Source: CAZPXZ01 sp965219495 (GTDB lineage Bacteria; Pseudomonadota; Alphaproteobacteria; Rhodobacterales; CAZPXZ01). From it: DNA of 64,000 bases. Shown piece after piece: positions 27,848-37,079 of the stretch. Each line of letters starts with the position of its first letter. Within the stretch, counting starts at the first letter, position 1. The notes under the pieces were generated by a model that saw only the letters and a list, made by a program, of their open reading frames with translations, did no database searches and was not told the DNA's origin. The stretch lies in contig OZ244777.1 of NCBI GenBank assembly GCA_965219495.1, positions 1,612,001 through 1,676,000 of the forward strand. Reading direction: 5' to 3'. The translations under genes and the position numbers were made by a program.

Positions 27848-28917
27848 ACGCGGCCTCGAAATCCGCCCGGTGGACGGAAATCGAGGCGTTCCTCCGGACC
27901 GTCGGCCGGGCCGGCTTGCGCATTGCCCCACTTGCCGGGGACGCATCGCCCCGACGCTACTATCGCGTGGGCGAACGGGATGACCGGCCCACCGCGGTTC
28001 TCATGGATGCGCCTCCGGAAACCGGCGAAGAGGTGTTGCGGTTTGCCGCGATCACCTTGCACTTGCTTGACTTGGGGTTGAGCGCGCCCGACATCCTGTC
28101 CCATGACCTGCCGCGCGGCCTCTTGCTATTGGAAGATCTCGGGGACGCGCTATTCGCGCGCGAAATTGCCCGCCGGCCTTCGCTTGAATGTCCCTGCTAT
28201 GAGGCTGCGGTCGATCTTCTTTGCGCGGTCCATCGCTTCGAGCCGCCAGAACATTTCAATTTTGAAGGCAAAAGAATTCCGCTTCCTGCTTACGACAACG
28301 GCCCGCTCTGGGAGGAGGCATCCCTGCTAACCAGTTGGTGGCTGCCGACTGCGACGGGAAAGTCTCCGGGAGAGGATCAGGTTGCCGAGTTCCGGCAACT
28401 GCTTCTCGACGCCTGTTCCGAGGCCGCTGCACATCCCCGAACGCTTGTGCTTCGGGACTATCACGCTGAGAACCTGATTTGGCTGCCGCAACGAAGCGGA
28501 GTCGGGCGAGTGGGACTTCTGGATTACCAGGACGCCCTTGCCGGCCACCCTGCCTACGATCTCGTTTCATTGCTGGAAGATGCCCGGCGGGATACTTCCC
28601 ACGCGTTGCAGTACACCATGATCGACCATTACCTCGAAAAATCCAATGCGGCCGGCGGGAGCCGGAACGAGTTCCGCCGTGGCTACGCCGCGCTTGGCGC
28701 CCAGAGAAACCTGAAGATCATCGGGATTTTCGCACGGCTATGTCTTCGGGACCGCAAACCGGACTACCTCGGTTTGATCCCTCGCGTATGGCGTCACCTG
28801 CAACATGACCTTGCCCATCCCGCTCTGGCGCCGCTGCGGCGGTGGGTGAAACGTCATGTTCCCACACCGGAACCCGGAATCCTGGAACGATTTCGCGGCG
28901 CCCAATCCCACGAATGA
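27844..28917 (+). CDS. amgK: N-acetylmuramate/N-acetylglucosamine kinase (aminoglycoside-phosphotransferase fold)
   Basis: 357 residues with a GTG start overlapping the tsaE stop. The kinase catalytic loop is LRDYHAEN (Asp205) and the metal-binding Asp227 is in LLDYQD, as in aminoglycoside phosphotransferase-fold kinases. The context with murU identifies it as AmgK, which phosphorylates the anomeric position of MurNAc and GlcNAc in peptidoglycan recycling, a route that bypasses de novo synthesis and can lower fosfomycin sensitivity. It overlaps murU by four bases (ATGA). Confidence 0.88.
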   Translation: MNAASKSARWTEIEAFLRTVGRAGLRIAPLAGDASPRRYYRVGERDDRPTAVLMDAPPETGEEVLRFAAITLHLLDLGLSAPDILSHDLPRGLLLLEDLGDALFAREIARRPSLECPCYEAAVDLLCAVHRFEPPEHFNFEGKRIPLPAYDNGPLWEEASLLTSWWLPTATGKSPGEDQVAEFRQLLLDACSEAAAHPRTLVLRDYHAENLIWLPQRSGVGRVGLLDYQDALAGHPAYDLVSLLEDARRDTSHALQYTMIDHYLEKSNAAGGSRNEFRRGYAALGAQRNLKIIGIFARLCLRDRKPDYLGLIPRVWRHLQHDLAHPALAPLRRWVKRHVPTPEPGILERFRGAQSHE

Positions 28918-29654
28918 AGCCCGGGCGGAATTCGCCGGAGGCGGCGCTTGTTCTCGCCGCCGGGCTCGGGCGCAGGATGCTGCCGCTCACGAAAACGCAG
29001 CCAAAGGCCCTGCTGAAAGTTTGCGGGCGAACCCTGCTCGACCATGCGATCGCGCGCGCCTGCGAAGCCGGCGCCCGGAGAGTCGTGGTCAACACGCACC
29101 ATTTTGCGGAGAAAATGCGCCTTCATGTTTCGGCCCGCACCGGAATATCAGTAGCGATTTCGGAGGAAATCGAACTCCTGGACACCGGTGGCGGCACCAA
29201 GGCTGCCCTGCCACTCCTGGGCACAGATCCTTTCCTGGTGATCAACTGCGATGCGATCTGGACCGGTTCTCGTCCCCTTGAGCCGCTTGTCGGTGGCTGG
29301 CTAGAGACCGATGCCGATGCCTTGCTGCTGCTCGTTCCACACGGGCGCGCCGTGGCCCACGCGGGCGAAGGGGATTTTGAACTCGATCGAAACGGGCGCA
29401 TCCGGCGCGCGGGGAACCGCGCCGCCGCCTACATTTATACAGGTGCACAGATTCTGAATCCCTCGCTCTTCGAAGAAATGCCGGAAGGCGCATGGTCAAT
29501 TAATCGACTTTGGGACGCAGCCATGGCCGAGAGCCGCGCCGGCGGCGTCCTCCAGGAGAAATTCGAGTGGGTCGACACTGGAACTCCCGCGGGCCTGGAG
29601 GCCGCGGGAAGCGCACTCGCAGCAGATCATCCGGCAGTGACAAAGTGGCCCTAA
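28914..29654 (+). CDS. murU: N-acetylmuramate alpha-1-phosphate uridylyltransferase
   Basis: 246 residues of the nucleotidyltransferase fold. The nucleotide-binding signature is ALVLAAGLGRRMLPLT (from residue 11) with the activating QPKALL; INCDAIW carries the metal-binding Asp, and EFEWVDTGTP-like sequence lies near the end. MurU makes UDP-MurNAc from MurNAc-1-phosphate supplied by AmgK. The ATG at 28914 overlaps the amgK stop and is preferred to an upstream in-frame start. In most alphaproteobacteria addB follows directly; here addB is 15.9 kb away. Confidence 0.9.
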   Translation: MKPGRNSPEAALVLAAGLGRRMLPLTKTQPKALLKVCGRTLLDHAIARACEAGARRVVVNTHHFAEKMRLHVSARTGISVAISEEIELLDTGGGTKAALPLLGTDPFLVINCDAIWTGSRPLEPLVGGWLETDADALLLLVPHGRAVAHAGEGDFELDRNGRIRRAGNRAAAYIYTGAQILNPSLFEEMPEGAWSINRLWDAAMAESRAGGVLQEKFEWVDTGTPAGLEAAGSALAADHPAVTKWP

Positions 29655-30211
29655 GCGGAGTGCTGGGCAGAAACAAGGTCGATTTCAATCCTGTCGCCGT
29701 TGCGGGCGGCAGCAGCCTTCACATTAATCCGGGCAAGATGAGCGTACCCTGCGGTCGCGCACCCGCCGCCGCCGCGCAATTCCCATTGAAACCCGGGCGG
29801 ACGTCGCATACGCTCCGTCCGTCAGGGGCGGCCTGCGGCGCCCTTTCCGTTCACAACAAGTATGAGGCCCCCAGAGCATCCGTTCCAGACGGATGAACCG
29901 TTCAAATGTCATAAGAATCTTGGTCAAGTGAAATCTGATTCTTGGTCAAGTGTGCCAGAACTCCGCAATCGGATTCAAAGCTCGCGCGCCAAACGAGCAT
30001 CTGTCACGCAGAAGTCGGGGCTGTCGGTCCGATATGGCTGGTTGTCACATCCCAGCCCCAATTGCCCAATCTACCTACTACAATTGCATAGCGCATTCGC
30101 CTTCTATGAGAAAAGGTCTTCGCAGCCAACTCCGAGAGCGAGGCCCTAGCCGGAAAATTCGAAAAGGCAGCGCACGCAATTCTGACCGCAATCCACGAAT
30201 CTGAACTGGAA
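29655..30211. other. Intergenic region at the left boundary of the accessory segment
   Basis: No supported gene. It contains a 13-base direct repeat (TCTTGGTCAAGTG at 29918-29930 and 29940-29952). This is where the murU-addB synteny breaks. Confidence 0.5.
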
Positions 30212-30742
30212 TTGCCGAAGTGGCAGATGCGCCCTGGAAAGGTGGAGTTCCGCAATTGCTGGTCCCAAGTTCGGGAGATTTACCTCGAACTCACGGGATA
30301 TATGCGTCCTGACGAAATGCCTCCGAAGGAGCGCAGAATTCTAGACGCCGCGTACCTTGGTACGGGCGGCCGACCCTTTATCTTCGAACTTGGCGAGAAA
30401 CTGCACTTCAATGCCTACTCTGCACCCACGCTTGGATTGTATCCCGCAAACCTCGTGGTTGGTTTTCCCATTGGCCGGTGGATTAAGCAGTGCAATCGGA
30501 AGTCAAAGCTGGAGGGCGGAGGGTTCGCAAGACCAAGCGCACCCCTGTTTCCCGGCGAGAATGGACGCCGCCGCCAACAGGCATTTCGCGATGCTTTAAC
30601 GGATATATTACCTCTTGAGTTCGAATTCCTCCCGATGCTGCGGCTCGGGGACTTCGAAAAGCGCGACTGGTTTTTCCAGTCTGACGCGCATGATCGCATA
30701 GAGGCCTTGATTGAATTCCGATGCAGCCTGTGGGCGTATTGA
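30212..30742 (+). CDS. Hypothetical protein, possibly N-terminally incomplete
   Basis: A frame of 176 codons starting at a TTG, with an ATG at 30227 as an alternative. The sequence is protein-like, with no membrane segments and a repeated aromatic/charged pattern (CWSQVREIYLELTGYM, FELGEKLHFNAYSA, LYPANLVVGFPIGRWI). Upstream in the same frame, another 30 or so plausible codons (FEKAAHAILTAIHESELELP) lead back to a stop near 30100 without a good start. The true start may therefore lie in another frame after a frameshift. No family is recognised. Confidence 0.5.
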   Translation: MPKWQMRPGKVEFRNCWSQVREIYLELTGYMRPDEMPPKERRILDAAYLGTGGRPFIFELGEKLHFNAYSAPTLGLYPANLVVGFPIGRWIKQCNRKSKLEGGGFARPSAPLFPGENGRRRQQAFRDALTDILPLEFEFLPMLRLGDFEKRDWFFQSDAHDRIEALIEFRCSLWAY

Positions 30743-30873
30743 ACGAAGACTGCTTCTCGGCGATCCCGACAAAGCGGAAGACTTGACGGCAGAAATGGCC
30801 CGTCGTCCGACGTATCGAGGTCGGAAACACGCCGAATGCCCGTCGACGCCGCGGTCAAGAAAGCGGCAGCCCG

Positions 30874-31476
30874 CTACTCCAGAAGGTTCTCCCCGCCATC
30901 ATCCATCTTCGCGGGGCGAGTCCAATAGCGATACTGGGGAGTCCATTCGGCTTCGCCAATGCCGGCGAGCGCAAGCAGATTCCACATGGTGCAGTAGAGA
31001 TCGCCAGGGCCGAAGACGGCACTGTTCTTCCGAAACACCAAGTCTCCTTGGCGCTCGTAGACCACGGTGCCGGGCATGTTGTTGAAATCCGCCACCACCG
31101 CTTGTTCGCGGATGTAGTCGCCGCCTCCGTGAGAGGCGAGCCGGAAGCTCCAATTGCGGGAATTGGCAAAGTCACGTTGGAGTTGGGGCGCGTCCTTGGA
31201 CAGCAGCACGACAGACATCACGGACTCCAGATGCTCGAGAATACCGTTGAATCCATCCGCCCACAGGGTGCAATAGCGGCATCCCTGGCCCATGTTATGG
31301 ATAGCCAGCAACCGCTGCTTGCCACCGAACAGATCGAGCAAGGTGACTTCGCCGTTCAGCGACGCAAAGCGGTAGTTCGGCACCGCTTCTGGCGCCGCGG
31401 CCATACGCAACTTGTTCAGCTCGACGGTGAGATTGGTGATCTGTTGTTCAAGAGCCGTGATTGCCTGGATTGACAT
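30874..31476 (-). CDS. DUF899 family thioredoxin-fold protein
   Basis: 200 residues with a strong ribosome site (AAGGAGGT) before ATG 31476. The family resembles AhpC/TSA peroxiredoxins. The DUF899 core is visible as LLDLFGGKQRLLAIHNMGQGC followed by YCTLWADGFNG, with Cys residues in GCRYC. The N-terminal 30 residues form a coiled coil (ITALEQQITNLTVELNKLR). The function of the family is unsettled; a redox role is inferred from the fold. It is a single-gene unit in the accessory segment. Confidence 0.85.
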   Translation of the reverse strand: MSIQAITALEQQITNLTVELNKLRMAAAPEAVPNYRFASLNGEVTLLDLFGGKQRLLAIHNMGQGCRYCTLWADGFNGILEHLESVMSVVLLSKDAPQLQRDFANSRNWSFRLASHGGGDYIREQAVVADFNNMPGTVVYERQGDLVFRKNSAVFGPGDLYCTMWNLLALAGIGEAEWTPQYRYWTRPAKMDDGGENLLE

Positions 31477-32299
31477 GGTGAAACCTCCTTGCGTTTGCCA
31501 ATCGAACGGGGATGTGTGGAAACGGTACTTGAAGCGAGTTCATTAAGTAACCGTTGAGCGATGGCGTATCGAAAGAAACCGCAGCCATCACGCTTCCGGA
31601 TAACGGATGCCAGCTGCAACTGCCGTATGCACGATCGAAGGTCTCGTGCCAAGCCCTGCCAAGCAATCGCCCCTGAAAACATCTGAACGCCGCCTGGCAA
31701 ACTTGGCCCGCGTTGAAGCCGGGTTTCTCCGGCGAGGCCGTGCAAGTCGGCGCCCCACTCACAGACGCAAAACGGGGTTGATCACATCCAGAAATGACAT
31801 GAAACGGCGCTTCGGTTATCCGGAAGCCGTCAAAACAATTATTGGGCAGGAAGGTTCGACGCGACGGTCGGAGTCCGTGCCCATAACACCGGCGGCGTGC
31901 TGCTGCTCGAACGGGAAGCGATACAGGATTGCGATGTGGTCAACGCGGTGGACTGTTGCCTTAAAGCTTGACGCAACTATGGACGGTACGAAAGGGCGAG
32001 CCTGAAGACCAGACTCGAACCGGGGAAACCGCGCGGACAGTTTGATCGAAACGGGTGCGGAATTAACCAAGTCGGGAAACCTTCCGCGCAAACTGCACGA
32101 ACAATGCGGGCGGCTTTCGCGCCGAATTCGGTGACGCCGGATCATTTGAACGGGAAGAATACCGTGCCCGCGACGGCCGACAATCGTTGGTTCTTGGCGG
32201 TAAGGATGAGTGGCATTTCTGCGTTTCCCGCTGGCTCCGTATCCAAGCCTGAGCAGGGCCCGTTTCGTGCAGTACATGCCAATCGCAACCGCCAACGGA
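31477..32299. other. Region without supported genes
   Basis: Short frames on both strands lack starts with ribosome sites and match no family. The first bases up to about 31560 hold the promoter region of the leftward DUF899 gene. Confidence 0.4.
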
Positions 32300-32644
32300 C
32301 TACGCCGTGCACGGGCCACTCCGGAGATGCCGCTGCTCTCCTGAAATTGGTCTCATGGCAATGTGGACGTTCGGAGAGCCAGGAAACCCGGTTGAAGGTT
32401 GGACGAATAGCGGGCGTAGAGGACAGCGCGGGTCACGACGAGTTTCCTGCCGGTCTCCGGTTTCAACGACCGGGGCATTGTCATTGGCGCCAATGAGCCG
32501 TCCGAATTCCTCGGGCACGATCTGGCGTCCGAGCAGGCGGGCGAGAAGCATCACGGCGAAGTTGATGCAGTCCTCAGCCGTTCCGCCGTCACTGATCGCG
32601 ACCGCGCCAACGGCAACACGGCTTTCCCCGGTTTCGAACTTCAT
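32300..32644 (-). CDS. Small hypothetical protein with ANDNAP motif
   Basis: 114 codons. The ATG at 32644 follows GGGAGGG at good spacing. The first 60 residues look real (ISDGGTAEDCINFAVMLLAR, then LIGANDNAPVV, a pattern frequent in small alphaproteobacterial proteins). The last 45 residues look less protein-like, so the end may be frameshifted. No function is known. Confidence 0.4.
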   Translation of the reverse strand: MKFETGESRVAVGAVAISDGGTAEDCINFAVMLLARLLGRQIVPEEFGRLIGANDNAPVVETGDRQETRRDPRCPLRPLFVQPSTGFPGSPNVHIAMRPISGEQRHLRSGPCTA

Positions 32645-32801
32645 TCCGCACCCTCCCGCAAGTCACCCCGGCAACGGGCGGGGAGAGAAACTCAGTCAAC
32701 AAGTTTCGGTATCTGATTCAATACGTTGATAACTACCGCAGCGCATCTTATGCAGCGCGAAAAGGACCGTGACTGCGATCGGCGACACGAAAAGGAACTT
32801 G

Positions 32802-33209
32802 CTACGCGCTCCCATTGACCGTGGTCGCCAACGAATGACCGGCAAGCCGCTGGTCGGCGATGAAAAAACTAAGTCCTTCTCCCTGGGCCTGAATGAGAAG
32901 CAGTTCGTCGAACGGGTCTTTGTGACCAAGGGGCATGTCAAACGCCCGCGCCATGTGGTTCATGGTCATCGGCATGAAAATCACATCCTGCCCGTCCAGC
33001 ACCGCGACTACGTCGTTCGTGTCGAAAAGGCTCTTGCGCGCACTCGACGGATGGCGGGCGCCGAACTTCAGTCGCATCTCCCAGATCGACACTGCGCCGA
33101 CATGGATCCGCATCTCCTGCCTCGTGAAGAACTGGCGCTCGGTGTCAAGGAGTTTCTTTGGCGCTTCCATAGGGTCGTGGAGATAGGACGTGTCCAGAAG
33201 AACGCGCAC
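32802..33209 (-). CDS. PIN-domain toxin (VapC-like)
   Basis: 135 residues with the PIN acidic set: Asp6 in LLDTSYL, Glu44 in SIWEM, Asp98/Asp101 in HKDPFDELLL, and Asp119 in ADQRL. PIN toxins are Mg2+-dependent ribonucleases that cleave tRNA, rRNA or mRNA. The gene starts 11 bases after the stop of the upstream antitoxin gene in the same direction, the usual type II module order. All catalytic positions are present, so the toxin appears intact. The extra length of the linker between Glu44 and the HKDPFD motif is normal for this subfamily. Confidence 0.88.
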   Translation of the reverse strand: MRVLLDTSYLHDPMEAPKKLLDTERQFFTRQEMRIHVGAVSIWEMRLKFGARHPSSARKSLFDTNDVVAVLDGQDVIFMPMTMNHMARAFDMPLGHKDPFDELLLIQAQGEGLSFFIADQRLAGHSLATTVNGSA

Positions 33210-33220
33210 CGTTCGCCCGC

Positions 33221-33481
33221 CTATTCGCCGTCAAGTCCGAGTACGCGCCGGCTGAAGGAGGGATCGACGAACTCCGACGGCCACCGCGTTCCGTTCCCTT
33301 CGATCCCGAGGCATCGCCGCCCCGCGTTCAGCTTGTCGAAGTCGGTCCCGCCGAGCCGGTTGCAGCGTACTAGCTCCACCGTCGGCCGGCCATGTTTCGT
33401 GATGATGACGCGTTCGCCGTTGCGGGCGGCGGCGATGAGTTCCGAGAGACGCGCTTTCCCCTCGCGCAACGCAAATTCCAC
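33221..33481 (-). CDS. Phd/YefM-type antitoxin
   Basis: 86 residues beginning at a GTG. The N-terminal DNA-binding half has the Phd pattern LREGKARLSELIAAARNGERVIITKHGRPTVELV; the C-terminal half would wrap and inhibit the PIN toxin encoded next. It normally represses its own operon together with the toxin. Upstream, two CATAGT hexamers ten bases apart (on the minus strand) could be part of an operator, which is speculative. Confidence 0.85.
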   Translation of the reverse strand: MEFALREGKARLSELIAAARNGERVIITKHGRPTVELVRCNRLGGTDFDKLNAGRRCLGIEGNGTRWPSEFVDPSFSRRVLGLDGE

Positions 33482-33790
33482 GATGTGTTGCTCCCGAGTG
33501 CCGTTTCGTTTTCCGGCACTATGCGTAACTATGAATCGCGGTTCTTGACCACTCCGTGACTACACTGGGCTCGGCAGTATGGTCGACACCATTGTCGCGG
33601 TGTTCGCAGGCAGATACGGGATTTTCAGCTCCCGAACCGTATCGACTCGGAGTTGCTTTCACGTTTATTCGGGAGATTGTATTGGCGAACTATGCAAACA
33701 AACGGGAATCATGAACCACGCGCGCCGCTGGTCACCTGGCATGCAGATACTTCCGGGGTTCACCACAGCACGCGCGGCGGTGAACCCTGA

Positions 33791-34258
33791 TCAATCCCGC
33801 GCCATCGACGACTGAATGTGAAAGAAATCTTGAATCGCGCTCAAAACGTCGATGCGTTCGGAAAGGAGAGCGCCGTGCGCGATCCGGTTGCGGAAGTTGT
33901 AGAGCTGCATCGTTCTCCTGCACTCGCCGCTTCCCTTCTCGAAGACCAGCGTCAGACGGATCTCGAAGCTCAGGCCCGAAAGCCGACGGTCGTCCGGATT
34001 GTACAGGGACCAGGCACGGCGATACCGCCAGTCGCCGTGCGTTTGCGCGTGACGAATGGCCTCCCGGCATGCCTCCTCAATGTCCGCCTCCAATTGGCCT
34101 CATGCAAGCACGAAGCAGGCCTGGTCGTTGATCTTCTGCTTGTGCGCGACACGATCCCGCACCGCCTCATCGCCGGCCGTTGCAGTCGTGTCACGCAAGG
34201 TCCGAGATAGTTGTCGACCTGTTCGTACAAGGCCGCGATGACCTGAAGGTCGCTCACT
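33791..34258 (-). pseudogene. HEPN-domain protein with frameshift and nonsense codon
   Basis: The gene would start at GTG 34258, overlapping the stop of the upstream gene, with SDLQVIAALYEQVDNYLG. It then shifts frame (LRDTTATAGDEAVRDRVAHKQ) and meets an in-frame TGA where a Trp is expected (FVLA-stop-GQLEADIEEA). The remaining frame, 34093-33791, is a 100-residue HEPN-like tail with the RNRIAHG motif (R-x4-H) of HEPN ribonucleases. With two lesions the full protein cannot be made, although the C-terminal piece has its own ATG. HEPN proteins often act as toxins or defence RNases. Confidence 0.6.
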
Positions 34259-34835
34259 GAAGGATGCGCTTCAACGATTTGCGCGTAACGGTCTCGCGGT
34301 CGCAGCACTGCTCGGCGCATGCGGACCGCCAATTGGGCCGCGCAAAGTTCTCGGACCTATCGAAAATGAGGTAGCGACGGTCCTTGCGCTTCAGATCGAC
34401 CCGGTCGTTGCCGCCGATGATCCACAGTGCGCGCGGTTCGAACTTGACCCTATCACCCGACCGGCCAAGGAGTTCGAACGTCGGCATCCGTTTCGCCGCG
34501 ATACCGAATTTCCGCATCAACTCCTCGTGCATGATGCCCGGCGCGCCCCGGCAGGCCTCCCATCCGTCCGGCAACCAGTCACCGATCGCGACGTAGAGCC
34601 CGTTCAGACGCTCTCCCCGGTCATCGACGCGCCGCAGTATGTGCGTCGCATCGACCGTTTCGCTCGTGATGTCGTCGAGAACCGTACCCGTCGAACTGAT
34701 CCGCGATTCCGCCTGACTAACTGAGCCATCGATTATCGGGGACGCGGCGGCGTTTGAACACCTTAACCTTTTGGGAGGCGCCGAACGGTGTTTCAACATT
34801 GCGATACAGATTTTCACGGCAAAACCGGGCCGCAC
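34254..34835 (-). CDS. Hypothetical protein coupled to the HEPN gene
   Basis: A frame of 193 codons; the N-terminal 45 codons are doubtful and the start may be further in. The C-terminal 135 residues look real (GLYVAIGDWLPDGWEACRGA, FELLGRSGDRVKFEPRALWIIGGNDRVDL, RYLIFDRSENF). Its stop overlaps the GTG start of the HEPN gene (GTGA), so the two are translationally coupled. I do not recognise the family. By position it could be the antitoxin or regulatory partner of the HEPN protein, which is inference only. Confidence 0.5.
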   Translation of the reverse strand: MRPGFAVKICIAMLKHRSAPPKRLRCSNAAASPIIDGSVSQAESRISSTGTVLDDITSETVDATHILRRVDDRGERLNGLYVAIGDWLPDGWEACRGAPGIMHEELMRKFGIAAKRMPTFELLGRSGDRVKFEPRALWIIGGNDRVDLKRKDRRYLIFDRSENFARPNWRSACAEQCCDRETVTRKSLKRILQ

Positions 34836-35035
34836 TTGAATATCCGGAGTCGCCCCCCAAAACCGTTGCCGGTGCGCGCCCCAACAGCCCCAACGGGTGC
34901 AGGTCTCCTATGGCAAAATCGCACTGAGGAATTTCAGGCACTTACGCCAGGAAGCAAGGGCGATGCGGGGGATTTGCTGTGAAACTCTGCGGCCGGAGGC
35001 AATTTTTACCGGGAAACCTGCAATATGGAGCGGAT

Positions 35036-35109
35036 GAGAGTGCTCTCAACCACAAGCCGTGGTATCTTGAATGCAAAAAGCAAAGAACGCACAAGAAAGG
35101 AGCACTCTC
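35036..35109. repeat. 10-bp inverted repeat upstream of the ISKra4-type transposase
   Basis: GAGAGTGCTC at 35036-35045 is the exact reverse complement of 35100-35109. The second arm contains part of the ribosome site (AAAGGAG) and touches the ATG at 35110, so pairing would mask the translation start. It may regulate transposase synthesis or mark subterminal binding sites. Confidence 0.5.
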
Positions 35110-36534
35110 ATGTCTATTCTACCTTTTCCCGACAATCCGTCCAGCTTTCCTGCTTCCGTCCAGCGGTCGGATTCGGTGTCGGGCGCGCTTCCGGCGAAGC
35201 TCATCGAAGCCTTTCATTCGCGCCTTGGCGCGGTCTTGCAATCCGGCATGGCGGCGACGGATTTCGAGCGGTTTGAGCGGGACGTGGTGTCGGCGTTGCA
35301 TGGGTTTGGCCGGGAGATATTGCAAGACAGCATCGAACGTCTTGACGATGGCGCCGCTTCGCTGACGCGGGACGGGCGGGTCTATACGCGGGTGGAGGCG
35401 ACGTCGAAGACGATCATGACGTCGGTGGGGCAGGTGAGTTTTTGGCGGAGCCGCTACCGGCGTGCGGGAGAGGCATCGGTGGCGCCGGTGGACGAGAAAC
35501 TCGGCTTGGCGGAGGCCTTTTTCACGCCGCTTGGGGCCTGCCAGTCTCTGTACCTGCTGAGCGGCAACACGGCGCGGGATTGCGTTGCGCAGCAGGAAAT
35601 GTTCGGCATCGACGGGGCCTCGGTGAGCAGCCTGCAGCGGCTGGGCAGGGCAGCTGCGGAACATTGGGAAGAGGTGGCGGAAGAGGCGATGGAGGAGATC
35701 CGGTTGGAAGAGGGGGTTCCGGCGGCGGCGGCGAGCGCCTGCGTCTCCCTCGACGGCGTCATGGTTCCGATGCGGCCGGGCGAGGGGGAAGACCGGAAAA
35801 CCGTATACCGGGAAGCATCTTGCGGCAGCCTTACCTACTACGACGAGGCGGGCAAGCGGCTGCACAGCGTGTATTTCGGGCGCATGGCGGAGCCGGGGAA
35901 AGCGACCCTCAAGGAGGAGCTGGCGGCCGAAGTCGCCGGCCTTGTCGGACGCCGCCCGGATCTGCGGATCGTCGGCATCGCCGATGCCGCGCCGGACAAC
36001 TGGAGCTTCCTCGGCACACTGGTCGCGGAGGATTGCCAGCTGGTCGACTACTGGCATGCCTGCCAGCACCTGCAATGCGTGGCGGATGCCGCCTTCGGCG
36101 GCGGCGCGGCGGCCGGCGCGAAGTGGTTCGAGAAGTACAAGGCCGTCCTGCGCGACGACGAGGATGGCATCGAGAAGGTGATCGACGCCATCCGCTACCG
36201 CCTGCGCCGCGCCGGCGCCGCGAAGGCCGAGGTGAAGCGCGAGCTGCGCTTCTTCCGCAAGCACCGCCGGCGCATGCGCTACGCGGCATTCCATGCCAAG
36301 CGCCTGCCCATCGGCTCGGGGGTAATTGAGGCGACCTGCAAATCCCTGGTGAGCGCCAGAATGAAGAAGGCCGGCCAACGCTGGGGGCACAGCGGGGGAC
36401 AAGCCATCCTGACGTTCCGCAGCTTGCTCAAGTCCGAGCGGTTCGACCGGGCATGGAGAGCAATTGCGGCGAGATTGAAGGGCGCCGCCAACGACAACGG
36501 CGCCGCAATCGAGACACCGAGGAAGGCTGCATGA
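35110..36534 (+). CDS. ISKra4-type transposase
   Basis: 474 residues from ATG 35110 (MSILPFPDN), with AAAGGAG upstream. It follows the ISKra4 family plan: an N-terminal alpha-helical part, then CVSLDGVMVPM (first Asp), VGIADAAPDNWSFL (second Asp), DYWHACQHL and a C-terminal Glu-rich part, GSGVIEATCKSLVSARMKKAGQRW (Glu). It catalyses movement of its element; the frame has no lesions. Terminal repeats were not identified. It ends with KGAANDNGAA. Confidence 0.88.
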   Translation: MSILPFPDNPSSFPASVQRSDSVSGALPAKLIEAFHSRLGAVLQSGMAATDFERFERDVVSALHGFGREILQDSIERLDDGAASLTRDGRVYTRVEATSKTIMTSVGQVSFWRSRYRRAGEASVAPVDEKLGLAEAFFTPLGACQSLYLLSGNTARDCVAQQEMFGIDGASVSSLQRLGRAAAEHWEEVAEEAMEEIRLEEGVPAAAASACVSLDGVMVPMRPGEGEDRKTVYREASCGSLTYYDEAGKRLHSVYFGRMAEPGKATLKEELAAEVAGLVGRRPDLRIVGIADAAPDNWSFLGTLVAEDCQLVDYWHACQHLQCVADAAFGGGAAAGAKWFEKYKAVLRDDEDGIEKVIDAIRYRLRRAGAAKAEVKRELRFFRKHRRRMRYAAFHAKRLPIGSGVIEATCKSLVSARMKKAGQRWGHSGGQAILTFRSLLKSERFDRAWRAIAARLKGAANDNGAAIETPRKAA

Positions 36535-37079
36535 ATGAATATTGAACGAAAAGATGCTCAATGAAGGGACATATTAAAACTTGAGTCTGTTTTCCATATG
36601 AGAATCACACCCGCCCCAACCCGCGGTCGACACACTTCGGCTACCACGCTTTCCCCACTTCCGGCCCGGACGTCCGTTCTGGCTGCCGCGATCTGGAGGC
36701 ATCGCTTTCACGACCCGCGCTCGGGTCCGCGACCTGTCCGGACTCGCGGCTACTCGTCAATACGGTCGAGCTCTCCCGTCGCAATCATCCAGTCGAGCGC
36801 CCGTTCCCACTCCTTTACGGTAGCGCCCTTCTCAAAATCGGAGGAGGAGGAGCATGAAGGTTTCTTCCGGTCTGGAATCCCGTAGACAAATGCGCGCACA
36901 CGGCACCGGTGTCTCCGCCCGCAGCGATCTCGCGTCTCATCCGGATTGTCGCGTTGGTCTCAATTTGACTGGGACGCGGTAGGCTGAGCCTCGGAAACCA
37001 TTCCGATGAGCGGACAGCGACTAGCTGAACATCGCCGCCGCCGAATCAGTCGGTTTGAGAGGTTGGTGTGGACGGACTG
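36535..37079. other. Region with a possible small-gene remnant
   Basis: No intact gene. On the minus strand at 36840-36750 a frame reads FEKGATVKEWERALDWMIATGELDRIDE then TAG, which looks like a real C-terminus whose beginning has been lost. The rest has no visible features; the right end of the ISKra4-type element should lie near 36590. Confidence 0.35.

Noticed and set aside
29918..29952. A 13-base direct repeat as a possible operator or attachment site
   Set aside because: Only two copies, no matching copy at the other end of the accessory segment was noticed, and no regulator is adjacent.
34690..34745. A tRNA-like stretch on the minus strand (TGGCTCAGTTAGTCAGG followed by a GTTCGA)
   Set aside because: It lies inside an open frame, and no acceptor stem or anticodon arm could be paired.
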